Shown here: positions 34,263 through 43,686 of the stretch, one piece after another
Layout of the letters: every line of letters starts with the position of its first letter
Numbering within the stretch: position 1 is the first letter of the stretch
Assembly (NCBI RefSeq): GCF_018860745.1
Contig: NZ_JAHKPY010000014.1
Coordinates: 893,214 to 957,213 of the forward strand
Direction: 5' to 3'
DNA: 64,000 nt
Source of the DNA: Zobellia uliginosa
Lineage (GTDB): Bacteria > Bacteroidota > Bacteroidia > Flavobacteriales > Flavobacteriaceae
Translations under genes and position numbers: made by a program
The notes under the pieces: model-generated
Seen by the model: only the letters and a program-made list of their open reading frames with translations
Databases searched by the model: none
What the model was told of the DNA's origin: nothing

Positions 34263-35546
34263 CTAAATTCCTTCTTTTAACCGGTTTGCATCTAACTTTA
34301 AGAAAATAAATAGTAACGCAGTAAAAAACAAAAGTCCCGATCCACCGTAACTAAAGAAGGGTAGGGGAATACCGATTGTAGGCAGTACGCCTATTACCAT
34401 GCCAATATTTATAAAGTAATGTATCAATAAAATTGATATCACTCCGTAGCCATACATTCTGGCAAATCCTGTTTTTTGACGTTCAGACAAGTAAACCAGC
34501 CTTAATAGTAAAAAAGTAAATAGCAGTACAACTGTTGCTGTACCTAAAAAGCCCCATTCTTCACCAACGGTACTAAAGATATAATCTGTATGCTGTTCAG
34601 GAACAAAATCCCCTTTTGTACGTGTGCCTTCCAAAAATCCTTTTCCGAAGAAACCACCGGATTCAATTGCTTTTTCAGATTGGTAGGTATTGTAACCAAT
34701 GGTCTTTCTGATTTTTTCCAGTTTTGCAGGATCTTTCTCTAATCGTAACCAAAGTCCAAAACGGTCTCTGTGGCGTTGCTCAAAAACATTATTGAATACA
34801 AAATCAACAGAGAGCGAAAATAGTATAGTAAGGATGACAGTAATGGCCATTGGAATAATGGGGACTTTGAATTTTTTCTTTTTCAATAAGAAGAAAAGTA
34901 TTAGGATTAAAGCGATACCTATGGTAATCCAAATAGTACCGAACATTAATGTGGTTACAAACACAAGAATGGCAAAAAACGCAATCCCCAAATAGTAAAG
35001 CGGTAGTCCTTCCCTAAAAATCACAAAGCTTAAAGAAAAGAAAACCAAGGCACTACCGGGATCTGGCTGTGGTATAATCAATACCGCAGGAATCAATATG
35101 ATCAGGAATGCATAGAGTTGGTCCTTATTTCGTTTTATATCCGTTTGTATGTCACTAAGATATTTTGCTAATGCCAGGGCTGTGGCCACTTTAGCAAGCT
35201 CAGAGGGCTGTAGGTTAAAAAATCCCAAGTCATACCATGAAGTAGCCCCTGCAATGGTTTTTCCAAATACAAACAGACCTAGCAATAGCACCATAGATAT
35301 AATATATAGCACACTAGAGAAACGTTCGTAAAAATTAGCTTCCAGAGCCAATAGTATTATAATAGATGCAAAGCTGGTAAGAATAAAGAAAAGTTGCTTG
35401 CCATGTAGTGTTCCAAAATCGAATATAGAAGAATCACTTTCGGAAAATGTACTTGAATAAATATTTACCCACCCAATAGTTAGTAAGAGCACGTAAAATA
35501 GAACAGTAAGCCAATCAAGACGTTTGAGGACACTTTTACCGGTCAT
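34263..35546 (-). CDS. rodA: Rod-shape determining protein RodA (SEDS glycosyltransferase)
   Basis: Peptidoglycan glycan-strand polymerase of the elongasome. 427 residues, about ten membrane helices. SEDS motifs: AGATSWYDLGFFNLQPSELAK, IIPQPDPGSALVFF and the C-terminal LPTIGIPLPFFSYGGSGLLF. A large loop near 255-310 (HRDRFGLWLRLEKDPAKLEK) is longer than in proteobacteria, as in other Bacteroidota. Last gene of mreB-mreC-mreD-mrdA-rodA, 3 nt after mrdA. Confidence 0.95.
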   Translation of the reverse strand: MTGKSVLKRLDWLTVLFYVLLLTIGWVNIYSSTFSESDSSIFDFGTLHGKQLFFILTSFASIIILLALEANFYERFSSVLYIISMVLLLGLFVFGKTIAGATSWYDLGFFNLQPSELAKVATALALAKYLSDIQTDIKRNKDQLYAFLIILIPAVLIIPQPDPGSALVFFSLSFVIFREGLPLYYLGIAFFAILVFVTTLMFGTIWITIGIALILILFFLLKKKKFKVPIIPMAITVILTILFSLSVDFVFNNVFEQRHRDRFGLWLRLEKDPAKLEKIRKTIGYNTYQSEKAIESGGFFGKGFLEGTRTKGDFVPEQHTDYIFSTVGEEWGFLGTATVVLLFTFLLLRLVYLSERQKTGFARMYGYGVISILLIHYFINIGMVIGVLPTIGIPLPFFSYGGSGLLFFTALLFIFLKLDANRLKEGI

Positions 35547-35549
35547 AAG

Positions 35550-37469
35550 TTATTGTTCTGATTGGTTTTCCGCTTTATATTTAGTTGAATGCTTGCTCCA
35601 ATCGTATTCGTTTATTTTGAATTCCTTACCGCTATAAGGTTTGGCGTATTCGTGTTCCAAAGTTCTTTCCAGCATTCTTTTTTCAAGGTCCGTGCGAGTA
35701 ATTTCTCTTTTAATGTATTTTTCAATCATTAAAGAGGCAATATGACCCGCATATCTAGAGCCGTAATATCCATTTTGAATATACACAGCAATAGCAATTT
35801 TTGGATTGTCAACTGGAGCAAAAGCTACAAAAACGGAGTTGTCCGTTAATTGCGTTCTAACGCTATCTATTTTAACGTAATTTTCTACCGTACCTGTTTT
35901 GCCGGCAATTTCAATATCAGGAATCTGCACGTATCTGGCTGTTCCTTTATGGTACACATCTGCCATGCCTTGTATCACAGGTTCAAAATGTCTTTTATCA
36001 ATGGTGGTGTACTTTGGCTCTACAAAATCTGGAATATCAATTTTTTTACCATCAACTTTTTTAAGAACATGGGGTGTAAAGAAATGTCCTCTGTTAGCTA
36101 TTGCGGCCGTCATATTGGCCAACTGTATAGGGGTTACATTTACTTCTCCTTGACCAATAGCATTGGAATATGTGGTGGTAGCGGACCATCTTTTATCTCC
36201 AACTCCATACCACTTGTTATAAAGATCCGTACTGGGGACACTACCGGGTCTACCGGTATAAAGGTCAGAACCTAAATACGATCCAAGACCAAAACTTTTT
36301 ACGTGCTTTTCCCACGCATCCATTGCTTCACTGTTAGAAGGGAATTGCTCAAATATCTTTTTATAAGCACCTACAAAATAAGCGTTGCACGAAAGGTATA
36401 TTCCGTTATTCAAATTTCTTGTTCCTCCTCCGCAATGGCAGCCCTTTTTATGCCTTCCTATGAAGAAGCCATGGTGACAGGTAAATGTTGTAGAAGGTGT
36501 TATTGCGCCTTCTTGTAATGCAATCAATGCGTTAATAGCTTTAAAAGGTGAACCTGGGCTTTTTTCAAAAGAAATAGATCTGTCGAATGTGGGTTTTGAG
36601 ATAGAATCGTAATGTAATTTGCTATAATTGGCAGACCGCTTTCTACCTACTAATAGAGATGGGTCATAGGTAGGGCCGGAAATCATTGATAATATTTCAC
36701 CTGAAGAAGGTTCTATAGCAACAATTCCTCCCCATTTGCCAACCATTAATCTTTCGCCGTATTCTTGTAGCTCCTTATCTATAGTTATATTTATTTCATA
36801 ACCTTGTTCCGGTAATGTGTCAAGTGTACCGCTTTTATAAGGACCAATGTCTCTGTTAAAGCGGTCTTTCTGAATGTATTGAACACCTTTTCGGCCCCTT
36901 AAAATATCTTCATATACCTTTTCAACTCCTGTACGACCGGTAAGTTCACCTTGAACGTAGTAAGGGTTCTTAGCTAAATCTCGTTCGTTTACCTCACTAA
37001 TATATCCTAAAACATTGGCAGCGCTATTGGTATCATAATACCGTAATGAACGCTTCTGAATATAGAAACCTTTGTAATGACGCATCTTTTCCTGAAGCTT
37101 GGCATAATCCTCTTTGGAAAGTTGGGGCACAAATACAGAGGGAAGTCTGGGGGAATAAATTCTAGCTTTTCGTAATTCCTTTTTAAATTTCTCCTTATCG
37201 ATTTTAAGAAGTCCACATAGTTCTAATGTGTCTAGTTCGCGAACTTCACGAGGAATTACCATGACGTCATACGCTGGGTCGTTACCTACTAAAAGCTTTC
37301 CGTTTCTATCATAGATATAACCGCGCTCAGGATAGTCATAAACCCTTTTTATTGCAGGGTCTTCTAGAACCTGATCAGGCGAGAAGCTGAAAATTTGCAG
37401 ATAGGAAAGTCTACCGAGAAACGTAATACCAATGATTACGATTATGGAGGATAATAACAGCTTTTTCAT
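35550..37469 (-). CDS. mrdA: Penicillin-binding protein 2 (elongation transpeptidase)
   Basis: Class B PBP that crosslinks peptidoglycan with RodA. 639 residues: N-terminal membrane anchor (LLLSSIIVIIGITFLGRLSYL), dimerisation domain with RGYIYDRNGKLLVGNDPAYD and TGRTGVEKVYEDILRG, and transpeptidase domain. Active-site motifs are the SxxK in SPGSPFKAI (~308), SxN in LSCNAYF (~363) and KTG in AGKTGTVENY (~527). A small cysteine/histidine cluster lies between the first two motifs (TCHHGFF to GCHCGGG). Between mreD and rodA in the shape operon. Confidence 0.95.
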   Translation of the reverse strand: MKKLLLSSIIVIIGITFLGRLSYLQIFSFSPDQVLEDPAIKRVYDYPERGYIYDRNGKLLVGNDPAYDVMVIPREVRELDTLELCGLLKIDKEKFKKELRKARIYSPRLPSVFVPQLSKEDYAKLQEKMRHYKGFYIQKRSLRYYDTNSAANVLGYISEVNERDLAKNPYYVQGELTGRTGVEKVYEDILRGRKGVQYIQKDRFNRDIGPYKSGTLDTLPEQGYEINITIDKELQEYGERLMVGKWGGIVAIEPSSGEILSMISGPTYDPSLLVGRKRSANYSKLHYDSISKPTFDRSISFEKSPGSPFKAINALIALQEGAITPSTTFTCHHGFFIGRHKKGCHCGGGTRNLNNGIYLSCNAYFVGAYKKIFEQFPSNSEAMDAWEKHVKSFGLGSYLGSDLYTGRPGSVPSTDLYNKWYGVGDKRWSATTTYSNAIGQGEVNVTPIQLANMTAAIANRGHFFTPHVLKKVDGKKIDIPDFVEPKYTTIDKRHFEPVIQGMADVYHKGTARYVQIPDIEIAGKTGTVENYVKIDSVRTQLTDNSVFVAFAPVDNPKIAIAVYIQNGYYGSRYAGHIASLMIEKYIKREITRTDLEKRMLERTLEHEYAKPYSGKEFKINEYDWSKHSTKYKAENQSEQ

Positions 37470-37514
37470 CTTAGATGAAATTTTATATTTACGAAGTTTA
37501 TACTTTTTTGCTTT

Positions 37515-38024
37515 CTACTCTTTTCGAACACTGAAAAGTGAGCCGAATAATAAGCAAAGAATAAGAGTTGCGGCGCCCGTAGCCAATACTTTCTTCAAAA
37601 TTAATAGGAAATTGTCCAAACTAAAAATTTCCAGGGTAAAGAAAACAAAGTGATGTACTATAATTAATAACGCCAAATATGTAATTTGTTGTACCCTAGT
37701 GGTGTTACTTAGTTTAAAACTTTGAAATTCAAAATTCACGCCAAAAACAAATCTCATAATGGCAGGCCTCATATAGGCTATAGTAATTGTAGAAGCCGCG
37801 TGAATGGCCATGGTGTCCGAAAAGAAATCTATGGCTACACCTAATAGAAAAGCAAGCCCTATAAAGGCCGCTCTATTCTCTTTGATTGGGTACCAATACA
37901 GAAATAAAATATAAACCATTGGGTTTATAAAACCAAAAAAGTTTAATTTATTGAATACCAGTACCTGTACTAGTACCAGTAGTATAAAACGAATGACATT
38001 TAAGAAGTAATAGTTACTGACCAT
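37515..38024 (-). CDS. mreD: Rod-shape determining protein MreD
   Basis: 169 residues, about five membrane helices, beginning IRFILLVLVQVLVFNKLNFF and including FIGLAFLLGVAIDFFSDTM, which is characteristic of MreD. It is an integral component of the elongasome. It overlaps mreC by 11 nt and is followed by mrdA after 45 nt. Recognition rests on hydropathy plus operon position. Confidence 0.88.
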   Translation of the reverse strand: MVSNYYFLNVIRFILLVLVQVLVFNKLNFFGFINPMVYILFLYWYPIKENRAAFIGLAFLLGVAIDFFSDTMAIHAASTITIAYMRPAIMRFVFGVNFEFQSFKLSNTTRVQQITYLALLIIVHHFVFFTLEIFSLDNFLLILKKVLATGAATLILCLLFGSLFSVRKE

Positions 38025-38838
38025 TTGTCTCCGTTTGTTTTTCTAGTTCTAAAATCTCTTTGCGGTAATTGTTTTTAATGATGTAAACATTTTTAATATT
38101 CGTCATGTCATTAAAAAGAGCCACATCTATATTGTAAAAACTTTTGGAAGTATTAAGGTCAAATTTCCGTATGGTTCCAATAGGAATATTTTCAGGGAAA
38201 ATACTGCTCATACCACCGGTAACAATAGTATCGCCAATAGTTAAGGGTACCAATCTTGGAATGTCAACCAGTTGTACCACATTAAACCTTTTCATGTCCC
38301 ATACTAAAGAACCAAAGTGATCCGTATTTTTAATTTTAGCGTTAATATTGGATTTTTCGTTCAAAATAGACTGTACAGTGGCGAAATTATTGGAGGTATT
38401 TTCTATGATGCCTAAAATACCTTTGCTGGTTATAACACCCATGTCAGGTTCAACACTGTCATTTCTGCCCTTGTCTATAGTAATATAATTACGAGGGTCC
38501 GCAAAGCTGTTTTTAATGACTTTTCCTGTTGAAATGGTATACGTAAGAAAAACGGAATCTAGTGCTGTGCTATCTATTCTTTCTTCTTTGTTAAACAATA
38601 GCTTACGCAAGTATTCATTTTCTTGCATAAGTTTTTCGTTCTCTTTATCAAGACCAAAATAGCTGGAAACATCATTAGAGGTATCTAGAATATTTCCCGT
38701 CAGCCAATTGGACGAGTTAAAGAAACGCGACTGGTGATACGAATGCGATTGAATCGTAAATCCCAAAGAAACCATCATCAAAAAGACATAAAGAAGGAAA
38801 TTCTTATATCGTATGATAAAGTTGATGATCTGCTGCAT
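38014..38838 (-). CDS. mreC: Rod-shape determining protein MreC
   Basis: 274 residues: one N-terminal membrane helix (FLLYVFLMMVSLGFTI), a coiled-coil region (KENEKLMQENEYLRKLLF) and a periplasmic beta domain with IDKGRNDSVEPDMGVITSKG, FGSLVWDM and GDTIVTGGMSSIFPENIPIG, the usual MreC signatures. It activates PBP2/RodA. Between mreB and mreD. Confidence 0.94.
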   Translation of the reverse strand: MQQIINFIIRYKNFLLYVFLMMVSLGFTIQSHSYHQSRFFNSSNWLTGNILDTSNDVSSYFGLDKENEKLMQENEYLRKLLFNKEERIDSTALDSVFLTYTISTGKVIKNSFADPRNYITIDKGRNDSVEPDMGVITSKGILGIIENTSNNFATVQSILNEKSNINAKIKNTDHFGSLVWDMKRFNVVQLVDIPRLVPLTIGDTIVTGGMSSIFPENIPIGTIRKFDLNTSKSFYNIDVALFNDMTNIKNVYIIKNNYRKEILELEKQTETNGQ

Positions 38839-38891
38839 TCACTATTAGATTTGGTGAAACCTGTGAAGCAATTCCGAATGGAAATAAAAAT

Positions 38892-38930
38892 TAAAACCTT
38901 TTGAAATCGCCCCGAAATCTGTAGGTTTTA
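38892..38930 (-). terminator. Possible weak terminator/processing hairpin after mreB
   Basis: TAAAACCT (38892-38899) pairs with AGGTTTTA (38923-38930, including the mreB stop codon) around a 23-nt loop; a T-rich stretch follows on the minus strand. It could reduce transcription from mreB into mreC. Confidence 0.3.
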
Positions 38931-39956
38931 TTTGATAAGGATACTCTTGTAGCGCTCTAAGTTCTTAAGTGCTATACCTGTACCTCTTACTACGGCTCGT
39001 AGCGGGTCTTCTGCAATATATACAGGTAGGTCTGTCTTTTGTGATAATCTTCTGTCTAGCCCTCGTAGCATAGAACCACCACCGGCCAAGTAAATACCGG
39101 TATTGTAAATATCGGCGGCCAATTCCGGAGGCGTCTGCGAAAGGGTCTCCATAACGGCATCTTCTACACGAAGAATAGATTTATCCAATGCTTTTGCAAT
39201 TTCACGATATGAAATCTGAACTTGCTTTGGCTTTCCAGTTAATAGGTCACGACCCTGAACTGATTTTTCGTCAGGTGGCGTCTGTAAATCCTCGGTAGCC
39301 GAACCAATTTCAATTTTTATATTCTCGGCGGTTGCTTCACCAACGTAAAGGTTGTGTTGCGTACGCATGTAATAAATAATATCATTTGTAAAAACATCAC
39401 CTGCAATCTTCACGGATTTGTCACAAACAATACCTCCTAATGCTATAACGGCAATTTCTGTAGTACCACCTCCTATATCTACGATCATGTTACCTTTTGG
39501 TTGCATGATATCAAGACCAATACCTATGGCTGCTGCCATTGGTTCATGAATTAAGTAAACTTCTTTGCCATTTACACGTTCGGCAGATTCCTTTACCGCA
39601 CGCATTTCTACTTCTGTAATACCAGAAGGAATACAGATAACCATTCGTAATGCTGGAGGAAACCATTTTTTCTTTAAAGCAGGGATGTTCTTGATGAACA
39701 TATTGATCATCTTTTCAGATGCGTCAAAATCTGCAATAACCCCATCTTTTAGCGGACGGATTGTTTTAATGTTTTCGTGGGTTTTACCCTGCATCATGTT
39801 CGCTTCTTTACCCACAGCAATAATCTTGCCTGAGATACGGTCACGAGCAACAATAGACGGGCTGTCTACAACTACCTTGTCCATGTGAATGATAAGGGTA
39901 TTCGCCGTACCTAAATCGATGGCGATTTCCTCTGTCAAGAAATCAAAAAATCCCAT
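38928..39956 (-). CDS. mreB: Actin-like rod-shape protein MreB
   Basis: Filament-forming ATPase that positions the elongasome. 342 residues: IAIDLGTANTLI (phosphate 1), EPMAAAIGIGLDI, MIVDIGGGTTEIAVI (phosphate 2), IKIEIGSA and GIYLAGGGSMLRGLD (adenosine motif). First gene of the five-gene shape operon; a TACTTTTG box lies upstream in the purH-mreB gap. Confidence 0.97.
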   Translation of the reverse strand: MGFFDFLTEEIAIDLGTANTLIIHMDKVVVDSPSIVARDRISGKIIAVGKEANMMQGKTHENIKTIRPLKDGVIADFDASEKMINMFIKNIPALKKKWFPPALRMVICIPSGITEVEMRAVKESAERVNGKEVYLIHEPMAAAIGIGLDIMQPKGNMIVDIGGGTTEIAVIALGGIVCDKSVKIAGDVFTNDIIYYMRTQHNLYVGEATAENIKIEIGSATEDLQTPPDEKSVQGRDLLTGKPKQVQISYREIAKALDKSILRVEDAVMETLSQTPPELAADIYNTGIYLAGGGSMLRGLDRRLSQKTDLPVYIAEDPLRAVVRGTGIALKNLERYKSILIK

Positions 39957-40008
39957 TTGTAATCTGTTTGGTTATGTTACTAGCTTGATAAGGGGTGTAT
40001 TTCATCGA

Positions 40009-40016
40009 CAAAAGTA
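40009..40016 (-). promoter_or_regulatory. -7 box of the mreB operon
   Basis: Minus-strand TACTTTTG, exact TAnnTTTG, 53 nt before the mreB ATG and just after the purH stop. No good -33 TTTG was found, so activity is uncertain. Confidence 0.4.
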
Positions 40017-40022
40017 ATGAAA

Positions 40023-41552
40023 TTAATGCTTGAAATGACGTGTGCCCGTCATAACCATAGATACGCTATTTTCATTACAGTAATCGATACTCAATTGGTC
40101 TTTTATAGACCCGCCCGGCTGTATAACGCTAGAAATACCACTTTTATTGGCTATTTCTACACAATCTGGGAAAGGAAAGAACGCATCGCTCGCCATTACG
40201 GCTCCTTTAAGGTCGAAATTAAATGATTTAGCCTTGTGAATTGCTTGGTTCAGGGCATCTACCCGTGAGGTCTGACCGGTTCCGCTGGCACATAATTGTT
40301 TGTTCTTTGCAAGGACAATTGTATTGGATTTTGTATGCTTACATAGTTTGGAAGCAAAAATCAAATCTTCTAAATCTTGTTCAGAAGGTTTGCTATCGGT
40401 TACATATTGTAAATCTTCTAAAGTATCGGTTCTATGGTCTTTTTCTTGAAGTAAGACGCCATTTAGACAGGTTCTAACCGTCATTTCCGGCATTTTTACT
40501 TCATTCTGAACTAAAACAATACGATTTTTCTTGCCTGTCAAAATCTCTAGGGCATCATCTGCATAACTTGGTGCAATGACCACTTCGCAGAACAACTTAT
40601 GAATCTCCTCGGCAGTTGCCTTATCAATCTCTTTATTACTGATTAAAACTCCTCCAAAAGCTGAAACAGGGTCTCCTGCCAATGCATCTACGTAGGCCTG
40701 GTGTAAAGTACTACGCTGTGCCAGTCCACACGCATTATTGTGTTTTAAAATGGCAAAAGTAGGGTCGTCATTTTTGAATTCAAGCATTAAATTTACTGCG
40801 GCATCAACATCTAATAGGTTATTGTATGAAAGTTCTTTACCATGTAGTTTATTGAACATGGCATCAAAATCACCAAAAAAGAATCCTTTTTGATGTGGGT
40901 TTTCGCCATAACGCAAAACCTTGCCATTAGTCTCGCTAATTTTTAAAGCTGCGAGATTGTGGTTTTTGTTGAAATAATTAAAAATAGCAGTATCGTAGTG
41001 AGAAGAAACATTGAAAGATTTTGCAGCAAAACGTTTGCGGTCTTCAAGGCTTGTGCTTCCGTTTCCTTCTGAAATCACATTTAAAAAGTCTGAGTAGTCT
41101 TCCATAGAAGATACACAAAGTACATCTTTGAAGTTTTTTGCGGCGGCACGGATAAGTGAAATTCCACCAATGTCAATTTTCTCTATAATATCTTGTTCCG
41201 GTGCACCACTGGCAACCGTCTTCTCAAAAGGATAAAGATCTACAATTACAATGTCTAGCTGAGGAATTTCAAATTCTTCCAGTTGGGCAACATCACTTTC
41301 GTTGTCTTGTCGGTTTAAGATTCCACCAAAAACTTTTGGGTGCAATGTTTTAACTCTTCCTCCTAAAATAGAAGGGTAACTCGTAACATCTTCCACTGGC
41401 ACAACATCTACGCCAAGTTCTTTTATGAATTTTTCAGTTCCACCGGTAGAGTAGATGGTAATACCGAGTTCCTGAAATTTTTTGATGATTGGTTCCAATC
41501 CGTCTTTATGGAATACGGAAATCAGTGCAGAAGAAGCTTTTTTGATGCTCAT
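40023..41552 (-). CDS. purH: Bifunctional AICAR transformylase / IMP cyclohydrolase
   Basis: Last two steps of de novo IMP synthesis. 509 residues: N-terminal MGS-like IMP cyclohydrolase domain (ALISVFHKDGLEPIIKKFQE, STGGTEKFI, ILGGRVKTLHPKVFGGIL) and C-terminal transformylase domain (RYGENPHQKGFF, ILKHNNACGLA, SAFGGVLISNKEID and the terminal TGTRHFKH). The whole protein is intact. A TACTTTTG box lies about 37 nt upstream. Confidence 0.97.
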   Translation of the reverse strand: MSIKKASSALISVFHKDGLEPIIKKFQELGITIYSTGGTEKFIKELGVDVVPVEDVTSYPSILGGRVKTLHPKVFGGILNRQDNESDVAQLEEFEIPQLDIVIVDLYPFEKTVASGAPEQDIIEKIDIGGISLIRAAAKNFKDVLCVSSMEDYSDFLNVISEGNGSTSLEDRKRFAAKSFNVSSHYDTAIFNYFNKNHNLAALKISETNGKVLRYGENPHQKGFFFGDFDAMFNKLHGKELSYNNLLDVDAAVNLMLEFKNDDPTFAILKHNNACGLAQRSTLHQAYVDALAGDPVSAFGGVLISNKEIDKATAEEIHKLFCEVVIAPSYADDALEILTGKKNRIVLVQNEVKMPEMTVRTCLNGVLLQEKDHRTDTLEDLQYVTDSKPSEQDLEDLIFASKLCKHTKSNTIVLAKNKQLCASGTGQTSRVDALNQAIHKAKSFNFDLKGAVMASDAFFPFPDCVEIANKSGISSVIQPGGSIKDQLSIDYCNENSVSMVMTGTRHFKH

Positions 41553-41588
41553 TTTAATAAGATGTAGTTACTAAGTTAAAAAGACATG

Positions 41589-41596
41589 CAAAAGTA
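41589..41596 (-). promoter_or_regulatory. -7 box of purH
   Basis: Minus-strand TACTTTTG, exact TAnnTTTG, giving a leader of about 30 nt before the ATG at 41552. No matching -33 element was seen. Confidence 0.4.
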
Positions 41597-41727
41597 CTTT
41601 TTTTGAAAGAAAAAACTACCTAGGTTATTAACAAAACTGCTAAAGTTTTAAACCGTTTTGTGTCAAATAACACGGGGCAGCATCGATAAACGGTATTCTA
41701 AAAAACTAAAAATCTAATTAAGATGAA

Positions 41728-42186
41728 TTATAATATGTAAATTTTGGCCACTTCAGTGTTTACGAACTCTAGAAAACGTTCGTCTTCTTCAGTGAATGGG
41801 TCGGGCGTATTTGAGTCGATATCAATCTGACCAACATTTTCTCCCTTTATGAAAAGAGGGACTACAATTTCTGCTTTTACGGTAATGCTGCATGCTATAT
41901 AATTATCTTGAGCTTGTACATCTGGCACTACAAAATTTTGATTGGACACGGCTACTTGTCCGCAAATTCCTTTTCCGAAAGGTATAATGGTGTGGTCCGT
42001 AGGTGCGCCAGCATAAGGACCTAATTTAAGCTCCTCCTTATCTCCGTTTTTAAAGTAGAATCCTACCCAGTCATAATGAGGTACGGTTTCTTTAAGAAGT
42101 TTGCAAAGGTTCTGAAGGCGTTCGTCTACGGTTAAAGAGGAAGATTTAAGTATGGTGCTAGTTTTGATTCTTAAGTCGTTAAACAT
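41728..42186 (-). CDS. GAF-domain protein of the free-methionine-R-sulfoxide reductase type
   Basis: 152 residues forming one GAF domain: HYDWVGFYFKNGDKEELKLG, PFGKGICGQVAVSNQNFVVP, DNYIACSITVKAEIVVPLF and GQIDIDSNTPDPFTEEDERF. This is the fRMsr (MsrC/YebR) architecture. Two of the three Cys of E. coli fRMsr are kept (GKGICG and YIACS); the third, ten residues before GKGICG's Cys, is His here. It may reduce free methionine sulfoxide with a changed thiol cycle, or be a ligand-binding GAF protein. Confidence 0.8.
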   Translation of the reverse strand: MFNDLRIKTSTILKSSSLTVDERLQNLCKLLKETVPHYDWVGFYFKNGDKEELKLGPYAGAPTDHTIIPFGKGICGQVAVSNQNFVVPDVQAQDNYIACSITVKAEIVVPLFIKGENVGQIDIDSNTPDPFTEEDERFLEFVNTEVAKIYIL

Positions 42187-42200
42187 GCTAATTTTTTATG

Positions 42201-42208
42201 CAAAAATA
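42201..42208 (-). promoter_or_regulatory. -7 box of the GAF-domain gene
   Basis: Minus-strand TATTTTTG, exact TAnnTTTG, 15 nt before the ATG at 42186. The -33 region is unclear. Confidence 0.4.
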
Positions 42209-42221
42209 AACTATTGAAAAC

Positions 42222-42256
42222 AAAAAAAAGGGATGCCGAATTAACGACATCCCTTT
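42222..42256 (-). terminator. Terminator of the 42.3-43.4 kb lipoprotein gene
   Basis: AAAGGGATG (42227-42235) pairs with CATCCCTTT (42248-42256); on the minus strand eight T follow. Confidence 0.85.
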
Positions 42257-42275
42257 GCAATATTTTAAAAATATA

Positions 42276-43358
42276 TTATGGCTGTATTTTTACATCAAAA
42301 ACGATATAGTCGTCAGCGTTAAAACCACTTTTTACTTCTGTAATTTTAATAAGGCCTTTTTTGCCGTAGTTGTCTACAAATTTAATAACATCGCCAACAT
42401 TCAAACCATTTACATACTGAAAGTCAAAAGTTTCTTCCTCAATTTCATCGTTTATTTGACCTGATAATGTAATGGCATCGAACTCTGCAACAGTTACAAA
42501 AGATAGTTCAAAATAGGTATTGTTTAAGGTTTCTCCTTCTGCTTCTTCGTCTGCACTTGCTTCAAAACCTTCTACATCAAAATTAAATACTTCTTTGTAC
42601 TTGGCAGTTGATGCTAATGAAGCTTTATCTCCATTGGTATAGTAGTAGCCAAAATCCCAAAATGCTCTAAATTCTGGTCCGTCTGTGATATTGTAAACAG
42701 TTTCGTTCAATAAAGAGAAAAATGTTTCGGAATCGCCATCTTCTCTAGGAGCGAATAGTTTAATGTCTGTAAAAGACCTTGCCTCGGCCGCTGGGTTGGT
42801 TCCATTACCAACCTTTACAGTAATAGTACCTACACCTAAAGCTTTTCTTTTTGTAGGATCTCTGAAATCTCCTTTTCCGGTCGTTGTCCAGAATTGGTAA
42901 ACAATCTCTCCATTATCAATATCTGGAACAGGAAGTTCAAAAGTAAAATCAATAGCTTTCTGAGTATCTCCATCTAAATCAACAGAACCATCGCCTTTTA
43001 AAGCTTTTGTAAGGTCTTTACCTTCTATGTTGAAATTGTTAAATGGCATTTCTCCGCCACCAGATATGTTTTGAGTAATATATAATCTTTTTTGATTTGA
43101 TTCAGATGTATAAATGATACGCCCTGGTACAGTTGTGCTAACTTCGCCAGAGGCTTCGGCAAACAAAACGTCGCCTGAAGAGTCACTGTCGTTAATTATA
43201 AGTGTAGCAACGGTTTCTTCATCTGTGTCGTCTTGTTCTTCATCGCCTATGGGTGTGTCAAACACAGAGCCATCGTCGCTACTACAGCTAGATACCATAA
43301 ATGCTAGAGCAAATACTGCAAAACCTGATTTTACTACTGATCTAATATTTTTTTTCAT
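42276..43358 (-). CDS. Acidic lipoprotein of unknown function
   Basis: 360 residues with a lipoprotein signal (GFAVFALAFMVSSCSSDDG), an acidic spacer (GDEEQDDTDEETVA) and a body rich in predicted beta strands: LFAEASGEVSTTVPGRIIY, QFWTTTGKGDFRD, AFWDFGYYYTNGDKAS. Very acidic overall. I recognise no catalytic motif; probably surface or outer-membrane anchored. Monocistronic, with a terminator at 42222-42256. It is divergent from the HYC_CC_PP gene across a 328-nt gap. Confidence 0.65.
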   Translation of the reverse strand: MKKNIRSVVKSGFAVFALAFMVSSCSSDDGSVFDTPIGDEEQDDTDEETVATLIINDSDSSGDVLFAEASGEVSTTVPGRIIYTSESNQKRLYITQNISGGGEMPFNNFNIEGKDLTKALKGDGSVDLDGDTQKAIDFTFELPVPDIDNGEIVYQFWTTTGKGDFRDPTKRKALGVGTITVKVGNGTNPAAEARSFTDIKLFAPREDGDSETFFSLLNETVYNITDGPEFRAFWDFGYYYTNGDKASLASTAKYKEVFNFDVEGFEASADEEAEGETLNNTYFELSFVTVAEFDAITLSGQINDEIEEETFDFQYVNGLNVGDVIKFVDNYGKKGLIKITEVKSGFNADDYIVFDVKIQP

Positions 43359-43686
43359 TACTAAAATTTTAAGTTCAATGTGGTTAGTGAATCGGATGTA
43401 CTGTAAGTTTAATCCGTCATGTGATAACTCAAAAACCGACCGATAAGTATGTGAAAGACGAAAAAAAATGTTAAAATCAAGTATTTCCCTGTAAATATTG
43501 GTGTGCAGACTGTTTAATTTTATTGAAATTCAGCTGTTTTGATTACTAGTGCCCTAACTAGGTTTGTTCAAAAAAATATTAAGATGTTGTTAAAAATGAA
43601 CAATTTGAATGCCATTTAAGGCGTTTAAACAAAGTTGGCGTTTTTGGGCTTAGCTGATTGAAGAATTAATATGTAATTTTGCTTCA
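43359..43686. other. 328-nt gap between divergent genes
   Basis: No open frame or RNA gene is apparent. The right end holds a -7 box for the HYC_CC_PP gene (43674-43681). The left part is the upstream region of the acidic lipoprotein. The DNA is AT-rich with no clear long repeat. Confidence 0.5.
43674..43681 (+). promoter_or_regulatory. -7 box of the HYC_CC_PP gene
   Basis: TAATTTTG, exact TAnnTTTG, ends 5 nt before the ATG at 43687, so the transcript should have almost no leader. No well-spaced TTTG was found upstream. Confidence 0.45.

Noticed and set aside
35850-36518. Plus-strand frames opposite mrdA
   Set aside because: Shadows of the penicillin-binding protein gene, without motifs or promoter.
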